From contig MU270081.1 in assembly GCA_021432635.1 (NCBI GenBank), forward strand, positions 318,318 through 382,317: a stretch of 64,000 nucleotides of DNA, read 5' to 3'. The notes beneath the pieces were generated by a model. It was not told the DNA's origin, searched no databases, and saw nothing but the letters and a program-made list of their open reading frames with translations. Position numbers and translations under genes: made by a program. Of this stretch, positions 1-12,858 are shown one piece after another; position 1 is the first letter of the stretch; each line of letters begins with the position of its first letter. The DNA comes from Thozetella sp. PMI_491. Taxonomy: Eukaryota; Ascomycota; Sordariomycetes; Chaetosphaeriales; Chaetosphaeriaceae.

Positions 1-1
1 C

Positions 2-82
2 GGTGCGCCGAGCTGGGTGCGCGGCAGCGTCAGCTTCGCCGTGGTCGTGGCTGCTGCTGTGGTCGCTGTGTTGTCGTTGTAA
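2..82 (+). CDS. C-terminal fragment of a membrane-anchored or GPI-type protein (partial)
   Basis: The first 26 codons of the window are open in one frame and end at a TAA (80-82). They encode a tail in which a short polar stretch is followed by a run of Val/Ala/Leu (VVVAAAVVAVLSL), the composition of a C-terminal transmembrane helix or GPI-attachment signal. The rest of the gene would lie left of the window. Function cannot be named, and the call rests only on composition at the edge, so it could be chance. Confidence 0.3.
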   Translation, partial: GAPSWVRGSVSFAVVVAAAVVAVLSL

Positions 83-562
83 TTGTAGAAACTTGTATGT
101 GTGTGCCTCGATTTCTCTCCGGGCTGGATTAGTTTAGCGTTGATATCCAATTTCGATTCCTCCTCATCATGCCTCATAAATATCTTGGAGCCTGTGCCCC
201 CCCTCCATGTCTCTGAATGGGTGGTGGTTGTGTAAGTCTGGATATGCGCATCGCCCGATCAGGGTTAGGGGTTGAAACCTCCACGCTGTTGCCGGTGCCG
301 GTGCCAAATAGAGCCCTGCAGCTGCTTTTAAAGCCACCGGAACCCCGGCACACACCCCACCAGGACCAAGTTGAACGCTCAGCTGCGACAGCTTACCAAT
401 TCTCGGCGATAAGTGTGGGGGTTCACGCGCACGCCATACTCGGCCGGTATTAGCTTCCGGATAGCGATAGCGGGGATGAAATCGCCAGGAAACAGCGGCT
501 TATCGTCGTCGTCTTCAATCCACACTCCTGCACCGACGCTGTCGCGCAAATCAAGACGCAAC
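83..562. other. intergenic, no gene seen
   Basis: This is the spacer between the left-edge fragment and the carrier gene. The carrier frame stays open back to an ATG at 413, so part of this stretch could be an N-terminal extension. No repeat or RNA gene was seen. Confidence 0.4.
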
Positions 563-2114
563 ATGGGAGAACTCGACGCCGAAAACCAGGCGGCCGCTCA
601 CGAGCGGACGCCTCTGCTCCAGGAGCAGACGCCTCTGCTGCAGGGCGACCAGCCGCCAGTGGAGGGTGCCCAAGGCGAAACGCCAGCGCCGGAGCAACCC
701 GAGGAGGAAGTCGCCGCGCGGAACTGGACCCGACATGCCTGGCAGGGTTTCTGGGCCGTTGTAGCGGCCTTCGTGCTTGCGGTCTTCATCAAGGGCTGGG
801 TCGATGCCGGTGACGTCGATGTATGTGACCTACTCTCTGAAGTTGTGCGATTCGAAGCTGAGCATTGTGCCATAGTTTGACCTGGGGAAGGCGCTCAAAC
901 GAGCTCTCGGCGGCGGGTTGAGCGGCGCAGCCGCCATGGTCCTACAGGTTCTCCTTTTGATGGTAATCCTCACTCCCCAGCAGTGTGAGCTTATGGCCGA
1001 ACCGCCGACTGAGAGGTGTTTAGCCGCTCCGGACCATCATGAACTACCAGTACCGCTTCGGCACGTCCTTCACCGCCGCGACCAAGACGCTCTACGAGGA
1101 CGGGGGCTACGGCCGGTACTACCAGGGGCTGTCTGCTGCACTCATCCAAGGTATGGATGCCTTCTCTGGCCCGACTCTGTCACGGCCTTGCATGGCGTTC
1201 GGTGCTCACCTGCCATCCTAGGTCCTGTCTCGAGGTTCGGGGATACCGCGGCCAACGCGGGGATCCTCGCTCTGCTTCAGTCTAACAGCTATCTCAAGCA
1301 GCTGCCCATACCCATTCAGACCATATTCGCGTCGCTGTGGTAATGCTTCCGGTGCCTGCCCTCGTGTGCTGATCCGTAGGCTGATCAGAGTGGTGCTAGT
1401 GCTGCTGCCTTCCGCATGATACTTACTCCTATTGATACCGTCAAGACGACTCTCCAGGCGCAGGGGGCGCGGGGCACCGCCCTGCTTCGCCAGCGCGTCA
1501 AGACTAACGGCATAGGAAGCCTGTGGTGGGGCGCTTTTGCTACGGCAGCGGCGACGTTCGTGGGCCACTATCCGTGGTTCGCCACGGTGAGCAACCCCGA
1601 TCACGAATGGGCTACCGCGCAACACCGCTGACGACGATGCAGTACAATTACCTCTCCGAGACGATTCCCGAGCCGCCCAAGCACCCGCTGGCCGTGTGGC
1701 TGCTCCGCCTGGCCTTCATTGGCTTCGTTGCGTCGATCGTATCCGACTCCGTCTCCAACTCACTTCGTGTCGTTAAGACATTCCGCCAGGTCAACGACAC
1801 GAAGGTGTCATATTGTGAGCGACAACCCTCCGCACACTGCCTCTTCCTTTGTCGATTTCTCTGAGATAGCTAACCTTGTTTTGTCTTAGCCGAGGCGGCC
1901 CGACAGGTGGTTGTTGCAGATGGGATCAGTGGGCTGCTTGGACGGGGTCTCAAGACGCGGATCCTATGCAACGGGCTCCAGGGGCTTCTGTTCTCGATCC
2001 TGTGGAAACTCTTCTTGGACCTGTAAGTCATGCCGAATGGCCGAGTGCTTTCGTATTGGAGATTGAGCTGACCTTTTGTTTAACAGTTGGGAACAAAAAA
2101 CCACCAAAAGCTAG
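563..2114 (+). CDS. mitochondrial carrier family (SLC25-type) protein
   Basis: Eight exons (563-820, 876-962, 1024-1150, 1222-1339, 1391-1586, 1643-1814, 1890-2022, 2087-2114) splice to 372 aa. Visible carrier signatures are PLRTIM following a long hydrophobic helix and PIDTVKTTLQAQG, a good match to Px[DE]xx[KR]. The third repeat is weaker, around DSVSNSLRVVKTFRQ. An acidic Glu/Gln/Pro-rich N-terminus of about 50 residues precedes the first helix. The family moves metabolites across the inner mitochondrial membrane; the substrate here cannot be told. The frame is open upstream to an ATG at 413, so a longer N-terminus is possible. I chose 563 because the intervening residues look like translated leader. 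Confidence in the family is good, in the substrate nil. Confidence 0.78.
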
Positions 2115-3404
2115 GTGGCCGCCGCTAGGAACCGCAATGGGTGCCAGTGCTTGATTGGCCTACGCCGATCTGCAAAATCGGACAATACGGCAGTGCGTCC
2201 CCCGCTGCGGCGTCCGCGGCCGAGACGCACTGGATCGAGCCCGGGTCTCGGATGAAGAAAGCAGGGGTATCATGAACACGGGAGGCTGTGCTCTAGCTCC
2301 TACCCCCAAATCATGAGATTATTTACCTTAGTTGGATACTAAGCGAGAGTAGAGAGTAGCTAACCGTCGGTCGGTTGGTGGTTTGGTCTGCGGCGCGCGG
2401 CGCGAGCGCAATTGGAGACGCGCGAACCCAAAGGAAGAGAGAATGGGCGTCGAGGCATGGAATTTTTGTATAGTTACGGAGTAGTCGGGACACGTCTAGC
2501 GAGATTCTCCACATACCAAGCCTCGCTTCGCAGTATATAGTCGTAGTCGTGGATGGAGCGAAATGGCGCAGGAACAAGCATTCCCCCCAATCCGTTTACG
2601 AGGGTTCCCATTGGCCGACTCGCTTGTTCGGGGCCGGCCCCATGAGCTTGAATCTTGAATGAGCTTGAGGCTCTCCAGGTACGAGGTTGAGTGCCTTCTT
2701 TGTGGCAGCACATCAGCCTGTATTCCCCTGTATTCCCGCACACCCTCTGCCGCCCCCAACCATGCTGCATGATGACGATGGTGACGGCCGCCAGTCTCTA
2801 ACCACTCTGCCGCTCCGCCATGGACGGCCCAGCTTCGGCCAGTCGGCGCAAGACACCAAACCAGAAACGATGCAGACTAGCAGCCAAGCGTCCTGTAGGC
2901 TGGCGGCGCGGTACACCCTCTCGTAAGAGAACCCAACGCTGGGGGGAGCCAGCGGACTTCAGAGGTGTCCGCATACAGCTCAGGCACAGGCTCTGGCCGA
3001 CTCAAAGAGGCAGCTGGCCCCGCGTCTGGTCACTTCACACGTCGTGAGCTTTCTGGTTGCCATGTGCACAGCCTGAATTGTTTCTGTTGTTCTTCCTTCC
3101 TGCTCGGTAGCGCTGGAAGTCGTTCGTTAGATCATCATTTTCATGCGTCTTCCCTGGCGCCAATTGAACCAAGACACTGCACCGCTGATCCAGACGTCTT
3201 GCGCGCCTGTTTCTCCCCGCGCGGAAACTCGGGACTAGTACATTCGCTCTTCCGGCTTGATCGATCTCCCTAGCTACCCCCCCTCCCCTCGTTTTTTTTC
3301 CCCGGCGGCGTGCTCCTCGCGTCGACGAGGTTCTCGACACTGCCAATCTTCGCAAGCACATCCATCGTACAAATCCAACGAGGGTCAATCGGCGCGCGAA
3401 CACG
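2115..3404. other. intergenic, promoter side of the GH72 gene
   Basis: About 1.3 kb without a convincing coding region. The last 150 nt before the GH72 start are C/T-rich, including a run of T at 3292-3300, as is common just upstream of highly expressed fungal genes. Nothing else was recognised. Confidence 0.5.
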
Positions 3405-5223
3405 ATGGCCATCGCTCAACTGACCAAGGCGCTCGCCTTGGGCGCGCTCGCCACCGCGGCCTCGGCCGCCTCGCTGCAGCCCATTGTAATGAAGGTGAGA
3501 TGGAGTCCGCGGGGCAAACAGGACCCCGGGCACCCCGCGGCGACCACGAGATTCTGACGTCCGGCAGGGCTCCAAGCTTTTCTACAACAACGGCACCCAA
3601 TTCTTCATTAAGGGCGTCGCGTATCAGCAAAACTCCGAAGCGGCGGGCAAGACGTCCAACAACACTCAATACGCAGACCCGCTCGCAGACGAGGCGGCTT
3701 GCACGCGAGACGTCCCTTTCCTGCAGAAGCTGGGCACGAACGTCATTCGGACGTACGCGATTGATCCGACGCAGAACCACGACAAGTGCATGTCCCTGCT
3801 CCAGGATGCCGGCATCTACGTCATCTCCGATCTGTCCGAGCCGTCGCTCTCGATCCAGCGCGATTCTCCGGAATGGAACCTGGAGCTCTACACGCGATAC
3901 ACCAACGTCGTGGACGCATTGATCAAATACGACAACGTGATCGGCTTCTTCGCGGGCAACGAGGTGACGAACCAGAAGAACAACACTGGCGCCTCCGCCT
4001 ACGTCAAGGCCGCTGCCCGCGACATCAAGGCCTACATCAAGACCAAGTCCAGCCGGTGGCTCGGTGTCGGGTATGCTGCCAATGATGATTCCGACATCCG
4101 TTCGAACCTGTTCTCGTACATGGTATGTCGTGTTAATCACAAGCTCGAGCCGCATTGCACCCCTTTCGGCGCTTTCGACGAGCTATGCTAGTGGGTCGTG
4201 CACTGACAACGAAATAGAACTGTGGAGACGCAGACTCCTCCATCGACTACCTCGGATTCAACATCTACGAGTGGTGGTAAGTGGCTTAGTGGCTTAGTTG
4301 GTGTTGCCACGCTTGGCACCGTCTCTTCTTGTGCCAAGAAAGCTCTAACCGATATCTGTAGCGGCGACAACACCTTCCAGGGGTCGGGCTATGCCGACCG
4401 AACCGATTTCTTCAAGAACTACTCGGTTCCCGTCTTCTTCGCTGAGTATGGATGCAACACCCAAGGGGGCGCCGAAGGTCGCCTCTGGCAGGACACGACC
4501 GCGCTGTACTCGTCCGATATGACTGGGGTCTGGAGTGGCGGCATTGCCTTCATGTACTTTGAAGAGGCAAACGACTTCGGCCTGGTCAAGATCCAGAACA
4601 ACGCTGTGTCAACCATGAAGAACTACGGCGTCCTAAGCAGCAGGGTTGCTGCTGCTACCCCTACTGGTGTTGCCATGGGATCGTACAACCCCTCAAACTC
4701 GCCGCAGCCGTGCCCTGCGATTCAAGCAGACTGGGTCGCCCGTGAGCAGCTGCCGCCCACGCCGAACGCCACGGTCTGCGAGTGCATGTTCAACAGCCTC
4801 TCTTGCGTGCCGGACCCCAAGCTCACCTCGGACAAGTACCAGAAGCTCTTCGACAGCGTCTGCGGCTACCCAGGCAGCTCCTGCGACACCATTAACAGCA
4901 ATGCGTCGTCCGGCAACTACGGCGCCTTCAGCATGTGCAATCCCAGCCAGAAGCTCGGCTACGTGCTTGACGCCTATTACAAGAGCCAGAAGAGCGATGC
5001 GTCTGCCTGCAACTTCAACGGCCAGGCCGTCACCACCAAGGCTTCCGCTGCGAGCAGCTGCAGCGCCGCCCTCTCGAGTGCCAGCGCCAGCGCCAGCCAT
5101 AGCAGCAGCAACAGCTTTGCGGTGCCACTCCCGATGCACGGCATGCTTACCCTCGGCGACTTTACTATGGGAGCATACGTGCTTACGGCCATGGGTCTTG
5201 GCGCGGCCATGGTTCTCTTCTAA
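3405..5223 (+). CDS. GPI-anchored beta-1,3-glucanosyltransferase (GH72 with X8/CBM43)
   Basis: Four exons (3405-3494, 3568-4122, 4218-4276, 4362-5223) give 521 aa. The protein has a signal peptide ([21 protein letters not shown]), then a GH72 domain with the acid/base Glu in FAGNEVTNQ and the nucleophile Glu in FFAEYGCN. A cysteine-rich X8 module follows, beginning near [13 protein letters not shown] with [10 protein letters not shown] and CGYPGSSC. A Ser/Ala-rich stretch and a C-terminal hydrophobic tail fit GPI anchoring. Family knowledge: Gas/Gel enzymes cut and re-join beta-1,3-glucan at the cell surface, elongating and branching the wall. Length and domain order are normal, and every splice junction keeps the motifs in frame. 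The family call is near certain; which paralogue (GEL1, GEL2 or GEL4-like) is not decided. Confidence 0.95.
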
Positions 5224-6133
5224 GCTCGAGATCAGAGAAAGGAGTGGACATGGGCGACGAAAACCGGCGTGCTGGCGGGGATATAACAGATGGGATATAC
5301 CGCGTGTGGCACCAAGCGCCTATTTGGAAGGGGCAAGTGTACAAAACTTGTGAGGGACAAGGCCCTCGTGCAGAGATTGGAAACCTCCGAGCGACAGACT
5401 GGTCTTAGACCCTTAATATTCGCACATTCGATGACGACTTGTGTCAAGATAACTCATGAATTTGTGGCTTAATGAAGGCAGCATACGAACGACAGATATG
5501 AGATAACTGTAATTAAAATCCCTTGGCCGACTACGGATGATATGGCTGCTTTGGTGAACTAACATCCCACGAACGAGATTTTGGGTCGATATGAAGACAA
5601 GCCTCTGTTATGCCAATGCCTGTCAAGAATAGGTACGAAATCCATGCAGTCGAGACCGCGTTAGATACCTCAAGCAAGCAAGGGTGACGTGGATGAGACG
5701 TACAAGGTACCAGGCGTCCGGCCCTACCTAGCGGCCAAGGACGAAGGCGCGGTTCAGCCCACGCCTTAGGGCCCTCTATTATGGCCACTTATGCTAGGCT
5801 TTCTCTGCTATAAGTTACAGCGCCCTTCCCGCCAACTGTTTGCCAGCCCCGGAGATTGGCTGCATTCTGGCTTTACGGTTCTAGGATATACCCGGGCCCA
5901 GGCGGAAGGACTGAATAGACTTCGGCGGGAAGGATATTGCTGCGTATCAGGCTGTCGACTAGCTTCCATGATTCTTGCTATATCTACGTCCAAAAAGGGG
6001 AGGGGCTTCCCAGGAGACCACCAAGGGGGTCATGGCCCAGGGTCCTTTTACTTAATCCTCTTCGGCCATCGCATCGTCCAAGAGTTGTCGAGTTTGCATG
6101 CAATCATTCTCAAACTTACACTCCGTCATAACC
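5224..6133. other. intergenic
   Basis: About 0.9 kb between the GH72 gene and the next secreted protein. Open frames here have no recognisable domain. No repeat or RNA gene was seen. Confidence 0.5.
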
Positions 6134-6867
6134 ATGTTTCCCTCCCAACTCATGGCTGCGGCCACGGCCTGGGGCGTCCTAGTCCCCGTGGCCCTCGGTT
6201 TGCCCCAGACGCAAGCACCCCCTGTCATCACTCCGACAGTGGATTCTTTGAACATGTCCGGGCCGGGATGCCCACTGGGAGCCGGGGGGATTGTCAAAGG
6301 AGTCAAGAACAGTACTCCTGTATTTTTGTTCACGGAATGGGAGATCTCTCGCGCCGACGCCGACGCAAATGCCAGCTCGGTCTCGAAGTGGTGCACCCAG
6401 CAGATGGCGCTCAGCAGCATTCCGTCCGGCCAGCAGATCCGCCTATCGAATGTCAACATCTCGGGCTGGGCTACGCTGGATCCGGAGAGTAAGCTGGAGC
6501 TGAGCTTTGAGACACGACTGGGAGACTTGTCTGCGGTGAGGTTCCAGCAGCTTATGCTGCCTTGCTATTGCTTTCACTGCGACTGACTGTGTACAAGGCG
6601 CAAACTGCCACCATCAACCCCGGGGACCTAAAATCCAATGCCTTCCAAGTTGCCCTCAAGCCCCTGCCCGACACCTGGTCTGCTTGCGTAGATTCCACTG
6701 GCAAGATCCCGAGCCTTAGCTTGAAGACGAATGTCACGCTGGTCGGTAGCAAACTTCCTAGCGGAAGCTACTCGGGCGGTGTCGTCGGCGGCGAGAAGAG
6801 CGACCTCTCGAAGGCATTGTCCTTGCACTTTGACCCCGAGTGGAGGGCATGCTCGCCAGCGAAGTGA
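6134..6867 (+). CDS. small secreted protein, DUF4360-like
   Basis: Two exons (6134-6535 and 6598-6867) splice in phase 0 to 223 aa. The N-terminus reads as a signal peptide (MFPSQLMAAATAWGVLVPVALG). The mature part begins with GPGCPLG, continues through PVFLFTEWEIS and SKWCTQQM, and has further Cys in TWSACVD and near the C-terminus (WRACSPAK). The spacing of a GCP motif, a WC and paired late cysteines resembles the fungal DUF4360 secreted family, whose function is unknown. Potential N-glycosylation sites are present (NMS, NST, NAS, NIS). I am fairly sure it is a real secreted protein and only moderately sure of the family. Confidence 0.72.
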
Positions 6868-7187
6868 AGCCTTGGGGAGACTCGGGAGCGGGTTAGATCT
6901 CGCGCATGGTTATTAGTGATGAAATACTGGTGGCATCTTCGAGGATGTTGACTTTTGGTTGCTAGGTTGTAATAAGTTGGTCCAACTATTTCAGCTAATC
7001 GCCTCTACTTAGACCACCTTGCCGCATTCCCCTTCAATAGACCTTATGAATTGAGGGAAAGAGACAACCTTAAGATGCACTAAATCTCTGTAGCACACGG
7101 AGTGGACTTGTTTGTGCCTAAACATCCACTTGCGTTGGTCCTTTCGCGAGAATCTAGAGCGGCCATGAAAGCGACTTGCACATTGTG
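6868..7187. other. convergent intergenic spacer
   Basis: This 320 nt spacer separates the 3' ends of two convergent genes. Nothing was recognised beyond the 3' UTRs expected here. Confidence 0.5.
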
Positions 7188-8469
7188 CTAATACAGCCAA
7201 GACAAGTCCCCTATATTCTTGATCCTTGCCCGAAATTTGTCGTCCGTCTCAACTGTATCATGGCGAACGAGATTCTTTTTGTGCATACCATGCACTATTT
7301 TGAGTATCTGGTCTATATGTGCTTTTCGGGTGGCTTCGTACAACCGTAGAGCTTGCGCTAATTCGGCTTCTGCGGGAAGTCGCTCTGCGCCGACAGGGAA
7401 TACATGAAGCATCGCGGCTGCAAATACCGATGCATCATCCAGCGCAAGACCCCCGCCTGCTGCAAACGCACCGCCGTGAGCGTCTGCAGCGTCGCCTACA
7501 AGCGTTGCACGTCCGTTACCCAGAACCCAGCTATCGATGCCATAGGCTGCGGTATTAGGATAAACGCGCGTGTTCGGTGTTGCGTTGATAATAGCCCTTA
7601 TGAGCGGACTCCAGTCCTTATAGGAGCTCCTTAGAACGTCCATATCACTCTCAGAGTCCCACTTGGCGTCTTTATAGGGTGTGTTTTTGTCCCCCGGGAT
7701 GCTTTGATGCGTATCAACGACTGTAAAAAGCTCACCCCCAAGCCTCGAGACAAATAGAGTACGATCAAGGCCCCAGAAGAGATTTGCCTCATCCGGCAAG
7801 TCTGGGATATGAGCAACATGAGATATAGGGAAGACTGAGCGGAAAGATACTCCGCCAGTCCATGAGGTCTGCGATTCAGGGAGAAAGTAAGTTCGGATCG
7901 CAGAAGGTATTCCATCGGCTCCAATCAGGATGTCTGCATTTACAGTCGATTCGTCTATAAACTTGAGAACTAGGCTTTTAGATTGCTTATCGAATAGAAC
8001 GGATTGAAACCTCTTGGAAAGTTGAATCCTGGACGGTTCGACGTGAGCTAGCAGCGACTCCTGGAGATGTGGTCGATAGTAGCGTGTTGTTCGATGACGG
8101 TAGTCAACTTCTCCACGATGAGCCTCATTAGAGAGTATCTCATCTGTTCGCCAGTGACTAGCGTTCCACATCAGCGCAATATTAAGAAAATAACTGGCTT
8201 AAAAGATGGGCTTACCGGTGAATCATGGGAGCTCCCGATTTATTTCTGAAAGCAATTGAGTCGTCCAAAGCGTTCAGCACTCCCAATCTCTCCAAAGTTC
8301 TCATGCCATTGGGACTGAGTGCAATAGATGCCCCAATTTCTTTCAACTCTGAGGCACGCTCATATATCTGGATATCAATGCCTGGATGGCTCTTCAGTGC
8401 AATCGCAGCAGCTAGGCCAGCTAAACCAGCGCCCACAATGGCAAGTTGAAGTTGCTGAGTCTCACCCAT
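7188..8469 (-). CDS. FAD-dependent aromatic monooxygenase (salicylate hydroxylase-like)
   Basis: Two exons (8469-8216, 8157-7188) give 407 aa. The N-terminus carries the Rossmann motif VGAGLAGLAAA followed by an acidic residue ending the second strand (IQIYERA). In the middle is DILIGADGIPSAIR, the DG motif of class A flavoprotein monooxygenases. Near residue 310 is LVGDAADAHGG, corresponding to the GDAAH flavin-binding motif, although His is displaced. These enzymes hydroxylate aromatic or polyketide-type substrates using NAD(P)H. The gene lies 310 nt downstream of an MFS transporter on the same strand, which suggests a small catabolic or metabolite-modifying pair. There is no membrane segment. 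The family is confident, the substrate unknown. Confidence 0.9.
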
Positions 8470-8779
8470 GGTGCGTGTGAGAGAACATTCGTGTAACGGA
8501 TATCTGTATGTGGGTTAACTCGCAAATGCTGGGTGATTGTGAAGGCTGCCTGGGATTGCCCCGCGCCGCAGTCATGTCAAAATATTTCATAATGCGAGAT
8601 ACCGGTCGGACGCCAGGGTCTCTAGCGTTTGAGCATCGCGAGCGATAGTTTTGCAACTTGATACAAGATAATAACCCATATCTACCACTTCAATTACCCC
8701 CAAGCTAATAACATGCGTGTTTCGGACCAACAAAAAGCAGACTCCACAGGTGATTCAAGGCAGGCATTTGTGAGCTTGC
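8470..8779. other. spacer between co-oriented monooxygenase and MFS genes
   Basis: 310 nt containing the promoter of the FAD monooxygenase and the 3' end of the MFS gene. No distinct site was recognised. Confidence 0.45.
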
Positions 8780-10806
8780 TTACGCCTTCTCCGTGTTGGT
8801 GGGCTTCCGGAACTCAACCTTGTGCCACTTCATAAGAAGCGAGACCATAATCAGGACAGACCCAGCTGCCACGACAATGTAGAAAAGCTTAGCCATGGTG
8901 GCAGTCACACCCAAAACGACCTGCTCGACCAGCTCTGGGAGTGACGCGGCCGCGTCGCGTGATGCTACACCAGCCAGGGCTTCCCGGATTGTGTTGTCGG
9001 GCAAGCCGAACGATCCGAGCGAATCCTTGAGTGTGTTAAACCCGATGTTTGTGTACAAGCAACTCGCAATGGCCAATCCATATCCCTATTGACCTGTTAG
9101 TACCCGTCATCGCAAAGCAAGGGGGCGAAAAGGGGACTCACAGTAGACCCGAACTGGGCTAGGTTGAAAAGCGCGGCAGTGTCAAAGCGGTCAGTGGTCG
9201 GGAGGACGGCGTTGGCGACGCTCACGCCGTTAAACCACAGCATCCCCAGTCCGATTCCGAGCAATGCCCCGAACGCCATCACGTTGGACTCGGGCGTATC
9301 CGGCGTAACTCTCGTCATCAGCGTCCCGGCAGTGAGTAGGATGCAGCCAGCGAGGAAGTACAAGATGGCATAGCGCTTGATCACGGGAAGGAGAGCGCCG
9401 GAAAGGATGGCCGACGTGATGAAGACGCAAAGGAATGGGAGGAAGTGAACAGCCGTCTCGACTGCGTTGTAGCCCCGGGCGAAGGCAAAGAAGAGCGGCA
9501 GGTAGTACATAGAAATGGCGTAGCAGAAGCTCGTCATGGATGTACCAATGGTAGCCAGTCCAACTTCGCGGATCATGATAAGACGGCCGTAAGACGCTCG
9601 CCTGTCCGGAGTGGTGAAGATCGAGAAGGTTTGCTGGACGATGTACGCCACGTGCACGAGGCCGGCAACGATCCACAACGCGATGGTTGAGCCCGAGCTC
9701 CATGGCCAGACATTACCGGAATAGCTGAAGGAGAAGGCGGCAAGGAGGATAGACCCCGCGTGCAGAGCACATCCGACCCAGTCGATCCTAGCAAGATGGT
9801 ACAATGCAGAGCCGGTGTACGGTGCCTTGTAGGAGGGGAAGAAGACGAACGTCCCGGCGAAGAGGATGGCAATGAAGGGAATATTGATGTACATGGACTG
9901 AAACATTTTAGTCAAAGCAACCACATAGGTTGAGCTTTCAAGAACCTACCCATCGCCAAGTAGCGTGAGGATTCTGGACGAAGCCAGCACCGACAAGGGG
10001 CCCGGATAGCAGGCCAAGAGCCCACTGCCCTCCCACCAACCCCATGACCTTCGGCGCGGATTGTGGCGATGCATAAAGAGCGACATACGAGAGAACCCTG
10101 CCAGAACCACGTAGTCAGTAAGAGTATTGGATGAAGCTGCGGCACGATGGACTGGCTCGGGTGGAACTTACACTTGGTAGACTCCCGTCAGACCCGATCC
10201 GATCAAGATGCGTCCGACAATGATCGACTCCATGTTCTTCGCAGAGCCGCCCACCACCGATCCGGCAGCAAACAGGATCAAGGCCGCGCGCATAATGTCG
10301 CGAAGGTTGAATACTCCCGTCAGTTTTCTGTAGACCGGAATCATACCTAGCGATGTCAGCAGTCAGCATCCTGTCAAAACAGATGTGCGAGGCGGCGAAG
10401 GTCGACACCCATAGATCTGACGTACAGGAACCTGCAGTAACCATAGCCATACCGACCCACGGTAGAAGTTCAATTCGACCCATGGCCTCGTAGATGGGAG
10501 CTTGCATGTTCGAGACGTTTCCGATGTCGTAGCCTGCGGTTCGAAAGGATAAATGTTAGCGAACTTGTCGCCGCGGTTTCATCCTTGTGGGCGAGATCCG
10601 CCCATACCTAGGAGGATGGCTGCCAGGGCAATCATGGCGACCATGCCCTTGAACTGCCACGGTGGCGTGGTGTCCGTAGGCGATAGCATCTGCTGCGACG
10701 GCGCCTCAGAGCTGTTGTTCTCGGCCACAATACTTCCATCCGTCCCTTGAGATAGGTATCCCGCAGCCTCCGGATCAGCCTTGGGTTTCGCTGGTTCGAC
10801 GCTCAT
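8780..10806 (-). CDS. MFS efflux transporter (14-TM, DHA2-like)
   Basis: Starts at 10806 with a hydrophilic N-terminus (MSVEPAKPKADPEAAG). The first exon ends at 10608 and the second begins at 10533; several further short introns follow and the last exon starts near 9079. Readable segments include a first helix AMIALAAILLG, GRILIGSGLTG, the motif-C-like GQWALGLLSGPLVGAG and then TWRW, followed by a long run of helices in the 9097-9924 exon (including GIGLGMLWFNGV). The C-terminus holds a large loop with ASLPELVEQVV before the last helix, typical of fungal DHA2 pumps, and ends in a basic/acidic tail. Expected role is proton-driven export of a small molecule at the plasma membrane. One splice site around 10425-10440 is ambiguous. 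It pairs with the co-oriented FAD monooxygenase. Confidence 0.88.
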
Positions 10807-12858
10807 CGTGCAGCTTTTTTGGCTTCGGAGCCTCGAGGCGTATCAAGACAGAGATGTTGAGCCTCAACAGGGGGTCAGTATATTGGAAGACGGATCTGGA
10901 CGACGAGATCGGTTGGTGGCGTTCGTCCCATATATACACACTTCTTGCGGGTCCTTGAGGGATGATGGGAGCCTGGGGCGAAAATCTCATACTCGTACAG
11001 CATCGTATGGCCAGGCTCGGGCTCGTCTCCTTGCTAGGGTCACGTTTGGGCCTCATCCTAGAATAGGTAATACCTCGCACGGCTCTATGGGGCTTGTGGG
11101 ACCTATAGAACAAGCATTTAAATGGGCCAGGCATGTATCCTACCGAGGCTGGGGACCGGTCTCCCCGCCACTAATATGAAATACAACTACAGCAGGGCGT
11201 AGGGAGGGCACACTGGTTGATCCGAGAGCTGCTAGGCCCCCGGCTGAGGCTGAACTGCGACGGTTTCCTCGATGCGGATAGTCCAAACAGAGGCGAGCAG
11301 GGGGTTAGCCACCTCGCTAGTATTGGTTCGGGCTAGCGCCCCATGTAGGTAATATTCTACGAGCCTATGAATCTGACGCTTGGCATGCATGCTTGCCTCG
11401 TAAAGGTCGACTTCGGAAATCCATACCCTGTACGAGAGTGTTAGTTTTTGGAGGGGTTTTTTTTGCCGCCGACTTCCGCTGTGAGTGGTCTAAAGGTTAT
11501 AAGGATTCCTGCCCGTCGCATAGAGAACTGCGATTCTATTTCATCTTCTTCTTGGCCCGGGCGATATCAAAGGAAACAACCTAATAATGTATATGCAGTC
11601 GATTGGGAAGAGAAAACCGAAGGAAAGCGATGGTGGTGCTCGACGCACCGCCGCATGGGTTATTGGTACTGTCGTATCACTCGAGACTATATCATAGGCC
11701 AGTTGATTCGTCGATATCCTAGCAATCATTTTGGACAACTATCGCACTGGAACCTTCATTTGCGTACGACAGAGCCCCATTCAACTGCCCGAGGCCCTAT
11801 AGTCCTTCTCCCCGCGAAGCTGTGGTGGAACTTTCGGCCGCCCTCCGCACATTTCGGCTGCAGTCCTACCCACAAGATGCTCTTTGTATACCTACCTACA
11901 GTGCTTTATACCTGCTCTAACCGGCAAGCACAAAAGTACTCGCCTTGCATGCGCAACTTTGGTGGATGATCCGAGACTATGCGTTGCTGACTAGTGCTGA
12001 CACCGACCGCCACAACCATAAAGCTGAGGACTCTCGAAGCGCCTCTGAGAATTAGCTCATTGAGCACATAAGCCACCGTATCTATTTTTGCTGCCCACTT
12101 AGCACAGCTCTCCTGCGGAGATTTATATTTTCCTTATTCCTATCTTACCTACCTATCCTGCTAGACTTAGGGAAAAAGGCTGCTTGTGCATCATCGATGG
12201 GTGAGAAGCTTGTGCTACGCCTTGGAAGCCAATTAGCGCCTCAAGACTCAAGATGCTCTCTTCCATGCTTTGGCACCCCGAGTAGATAGATAGGCTCCAG
12301 ATTGGTCCGGAGACGGCTCAATACTGGATAATAGAGACCTGACAATTATGGAATAGCTCGGTGGGGGGGGACGGAGGGACGAACTGAGCCGATTCATTTA
12401 TCCCCGAGCAGCCTTCAGCATGCCTGATCCGGTACCTTGTATACCTCCATATGCTTTCCAGCTAAGACTAGTATCTCGAAATAAAATTGATGTATGTTCA
12501 CTAGGATCCCGAAGCTAAGCCCAGAAACACAGAATGTCAGAATCGAACAGAGAATCGGAGCTTTGCAGCAGTTCACTCGCCAATTTCTGACAGTGCTGCG
12601 GGCGCCAAGAAGATTGGGTATACATTCAGAACTCGGTCCTCCGAGCGTGGCCTTTTGCCGTTTCCTCCGCGCCATGATCCCGTGTTACTCCACAGGGCAG
12701 TTGAAGGTGGTGGCCAAGTCGGATCTTCGGCTGAGAAGCGAGAAGAAAGATGCAGTCAGCAGGTCTTGTATTTAGTTCATTCGTTGTCGCTCCGCAAACC
12801 CCAAATTGTGCGAGCTTGGAAATACACATTGTGGTTTCTAAGCTCGTTGCTTTGCATC
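10807..12858. other. long divergent intergenic region
   Basis: Two kilobases between the divergently transcribed MFS and FAD-linked oxidase genes. Open frames (for example 11448-11969) lack domain features and codon consistency. A run of eight G lies at 12363-12370. No RNA gene or mobile element was recognised. Confidence 0.45.
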
